Assembly (NCBI GenBank): GCA_001771735.1
Contig: MEUM01000099.1
Location: forward strand, 1 to 22,244
DNA: 22,244 nt
From: Caldifarciminota bacterium RBG_13_43_14
GTDB taxonomy: Bacteria > Hydrothermota > Tepidihabitantia > SM23-42
Direction of reading: 5' to 3'
Shown here: one piece after another, positions 20,129 through 22,244 of the stretch
Layout: each line of letters starts with the position of its first letter
How positions within the stretch are numbered: position 1 is the stretch's first letter
Program-made: the position numbers and the translations under genes
The notes under the pieces: model-generated
The model's database searches: none
Seen by the model: the letters and a program-made list of their open reading frames with translations, nothing else
What the model was told of the DNA's origin: nothing

Positions 20129-21638
20129 TCGAGTAAGAACCACTTTGGCATTTCTTATAATAATTGCGATACTTTTCATATGGGTGATAATGAGCCGTCC
20201 AAAAAAGACGAACGTAGTCGAAACGCCTCAGCCTGAATCGACTTTGACCGCTACCGAAGAACCAGTTCATTTCCCGATTCCAGCCGTGGGCGATTCGATA
20301 ACGATCGACAATTCTGAATTTACGCTTGTTTTGTCAACGGCCGGGGCCTCAGTTCAGAACTTCAGACTGAAATCGTACGATATCGATATAGTTCCTGATG
20401 ATGAATATATTTTCATAAGCAGCATAAATGGTCATGTGCCGGTATTTAATTATATTAAAGAAGGAAATGATATTATTTTTACTGCCCGGATAGACGGAGC
20501 AAAGATCGAAAAGAGATATATTGTCGACGATAATTTTGGTTTTAAAGTAATCTGCCGTCTATCAGCGGAGAATAGCCATAAGATTGGTCTTGAAGCGGGA
20601 GTGGCGATAACTCAAGATAAAAATCCCGGGGACGATCTTAGGCATTTTGGTATCTACGTAAGTGAGGACAAAGTTAAAAAAGTAAGCAAAGAGGTCAAGG
20701 ATACATTATCTTATGTTGGCAACTGGCATTGGTTTGCTCTGAGAAATAAATATTTCATGCTGGTTATTAATAATGAAATTGGCATAAAAAAATTATCGTT
20801 TAATCGTATCAATTATCAAAAACCTGAAAACAGCAGTATTCAGCTCCGGACTGATTCGATCGCGATCGGGGCATTTGGTTGTTTTTACGGAGGAGGATCA
20901 AAACTGCGTTATGGTGCAGTGATCCACGCATCTGATTCTACAGTTTTCACCGTTCGTTTACTGCCTTTAAAGGGAAAGGTTCTGGCTCAGTATAAAAATG
21001 GGTATGAGAAGGTCATTGATGGCGGGATTTTTGATCCGATTGCAAAGCTGATATTATTAGTTCTGAATATCCTCTATTCTGTATTCCTAAATTATGGAGC
21101 AGTGATCATAATATTTGCAATTTTCGTTAAGCTTATTTTCTTTCCGCTTTCTCGTCAGATGATCGTTTCACAACAGAAAATGCAGATGATCCAGCCCGAG
21201 CTTAAGAAGATACAAGCGAAATATAAGGATGATTCACAAAGACTTAACCAGGAAATGATGCAACTTTACCGGACCTATAAAGTGAATCCGGTATCGGGCT
21301 GTCTACCATTGATCATTCAGATGCCGATCATAATAGCCCTCTATCAAACCCTGAATACAGCAATCGAGTTCCGTAACGCGCCTTTTATTCTGTGGATAAC
21401 AGACCTTTCTTTTCGCGATCCCTATTATGTTTTACCGATAACAATGGGTATTCTAATGTTAGTCCAGTCATTGATGACGACAGTCGATCCGCGTCAGAAA
21501 TTTATGGTCATGTTAATGCCGGTTCTAATGGTAGTTTTCTTTTTGAACTTCCCGTCAGGATTGCAGTTATACTGGTTCACTTATAATATTTTTACACTTG
21601 TTGAACATTTCATAATTAAGAAGGGAGGCAAAAAATGA
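20121..21638 (+). CDS. yidC: Membrane protein insertase YidC (long, diderm form)
   Basis: Inserts and folds inner-membrane proteins, alone or with SecYEG. 505 residues: TM1 (about 7-25), a large periplasmic P1 domain (about 55-300) as in Gram-negative YidC, then the conserved five-helix Oxa1 core (about 305-500). Core hallmarks are QQKMQMIQPELKKIQAKY, RTYKVNPVSGCLPLIIQMPI, DPYYVLPITMG and FPSGLQLYWFTYN. The groove Arg (E. coli R366, in FIVRGIMYPL) appears here as K337 (FVKLIFFPL), so the positive charge is kept. The ribosome-binding site AAAGGAG precedes the ATG inside the yidD end. It overlaps jag by 4 bp. Confidence 0.97.
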   Translation: MSDRVRTTLAFLIIIAILFIWVIMSRPKKTNVVETPQPESTLTATEEPVHFPIPAVGDSITIDNSEFTLVLSTAGASVQNFRLKSYDIDIVPDDEYIFISSINGHVPVFNYIKEGNDIIFTARIDGAKIEKRYIVDDNFGFKVICRLSAENSHKIGLEAGVAITQDKNPGDDLRHFGIYVSEDKVKKVSKEVKDTLSYVGNWHWFALRNKYFMLVINNEIGIKKLSFNRINYQKPENSSIQLRTDSIAIGAFGCFYGGGSKLRYGAVIHASDSTVFTVRLLPLKGKVLAQYKNGYEKVIDGGIFDPIAKLILLVLNILYSVFLNYGAVIIIFAIFVKLIFFPLSRQMIVSQQKMQMIQPELKKIQAKYKDDSQRLNQEMMQLYRTYKVNPVSGCLPLIIQMPIIIALYQTLNTAIEFRNAPFILWITDLSFRDPYYVLPITMGILMLVQSLMTTVDPRQKFMVMLMPVLMVVFFLNFPSGLQLYWFTYNIFTLVEHFIIKKGGKK

Positions 21639-22237
21639 AAACGGTTGAAGCAACTGGGAAGAATCTCGACGAGGCGATTGAAAATGGTTTGAAGCTTCTC
21701 CGGGTTAGAAAAGAAGAGATTGATCATGAGATCATCTCACAAACTGAAGAAGAAACTTCGGTCCGTCTAACCATAAAGGAGGTTCGCAAACATATTTTTG
21801 AAGTCGCTAATTATATATTGACCAGTTGCGGTTTCCGGTCAACCGTCCAGGTATCAAAAGACGACAAGGGATTTTACATCAATATAAAAACGAAACATGC
21901 GGATGCGATTCTCATTGGTAAAAAAGGAGAGACTCTCTGGGCATTACAGTATTTAATATCAAGAATGCTCAAGCGTTTCCATCCAAATCTAAAAATCCTG
22001 GTTGATGTCGGCGGTTACCGAATGCGGCGTAATAATTTTCTTATGAAAAAAGCTGAAGCTATCGCCCGTATAGTGCTGCAGACCGGTCGTGAAATGGCTC
22101 TTGATCCTTTGACCCGAAAAGAGCTGCAAATAGTGGAAGTGAAATTAAGTGAGATCAAGGGGGTCAAAATTTATACTATTGGTAAAGGAGTCAGCAGGAA
22201 TGTGATAATTGCACCGAGCGATGACGAATCTCAATGA
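21635..22237 (+). CDS. jag: Jag/KhpB RNA-binding protein (Jag-N, KH, R3H)
   Basis: 200 residues with three domains. The Jag-N domain (about 1-50) begins MKTVEATGKNLDEAIENGL. The KH domain (about 55-130) carries the GxxG-type loop IGKKGETLWALQYL (94-107) and the family marker VDVGGYRMRR (123-132). The R3H-like end (about 136-196) has TRKELQIVEVKL in place of the standard RxxxH (Gln at 165) and ends VSRNVIIAP. KhpB partners with KhpA and affects cell elongation and RNA metabolism in other bacteria. Coupled to yidC by an ATGA overlap, with AGGGAGG as ribosome-binding site. Its stop overlaps the next ATG. Confidence 0.94.
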   Translation: MKTVEATGKNLDEAIENGLKLLRVRKEEIDHEIISQTEEETSVRLTIKEVRKHIFEVANYILTSCGFRSTVQVSKDDKGFYINIKTKHADAILIGKKGETLWALQYLISRMLKRFHPNLKILVDVGGYRMRRNNFLMKKAEAIARIVLQTGREMALDPLTRKELQIVEVKLSEIKGVKIYTIGKGVSRNVIIAPSDDESQ

Positions 22238-22244
22238 TACGATT
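22234..22244 (+). CDS. Start of a downstream gene, probably mnmE (only three codons visible)
   Basis: An ATG at 22234 overlaps the jag stop (ATGA), the same coupling as the genes before it, and reads Met-Ile-Arg to the window edge. In the conserved gene order rpmH-rnpA-yidD-yidC-jag the next gene is often mnmE, whose product commonly begins in this way. This is inference from order; the visible sequence alone cannot identify it. Confidence 0.35.

Overview
The window looks like a chromosomal segment of an uncultured, diderm (outer-membrane) bacterium of moderate-to-low GC. The diderm reading rests on a LolA-type lipoprotein carrier, two probable outer-membrane beta-barrels, a small lipoprotein and long-form YidC with a periplasmic domain. 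A secreted protein with a lamin-tail domain and a C-terminal tail like the type IX secretion sorting domain points to the FCB group or a neighbouring candidate phylum (WOR-3/Stahlbacteria-like). That placement is inference from gene content, not a database match. No phage, transposase or CRISPR genes were seen, and coding density is very high.

Layout: (A) 1-5545, minus strand: lolA, rimO, a beta-barrel, a TPR protein and a beta-eliminating lyase (tyrosine phenol-lyase/tryptophanase fold) cut by the left edge. Apart from the 75-bp lolA-rimO gap, the genes overlap or abut. (B) 5546-5814: intergenic space with two REP-like hairpin elements and divergent promoters. (C) 5815-8343, plus: a compact chemoreceptor module, CheW / six-TM methyl-accepting protein / CheW, without a CheA in view. 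(D) 8398-11383, plus: a secreted lamin-tail protein, then cysS. (E) 14028-11404, minus: sppA, a small lipoprotein, a GH84 (O-GlcNAcase-type) enzyme with no signal peptide, and an outer-membrane protein, all overlapping or abutting. (F) 14144-16074, plus: folP with a long N-terminal extension, then cdaA (c-di-AMP synthase). (G) 16075-16406: a convergent intergenic region with a nested inverted repeat of about 115 bp. (H) 19297-16407, minus: a HEAT-repeat protein and an HD-GYP protein that share a homologous N-terminal module. (I) 19381-22244, plus: the conserved rpmH-rnpA-yidD-yidC-jag cluster, probably continuing into mnmE.

The most striking cross-window signals follow. First, six transcription units have near-consensus sigma70 promoters with 16-17-nt spacers, placed so close to the start codon that most mRNAs should be leaderless or nearly so; one case moves the lolA start downstream. 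Second, rnpA has no ATG/GTG/TTG start in its frame. An in-frame TAG lies between a TTG that overlaps the rpmH stop and the conserved RnpA core, and none of the 22 complete genes ends in TAG. Third, the beta-eliminating lyase has Phe in place of the catalytic Tyr and lacks most of a substrate-specificity loop. Fourth, the intergenic regions carry REP/BIME-like and nested palindromic repeats.
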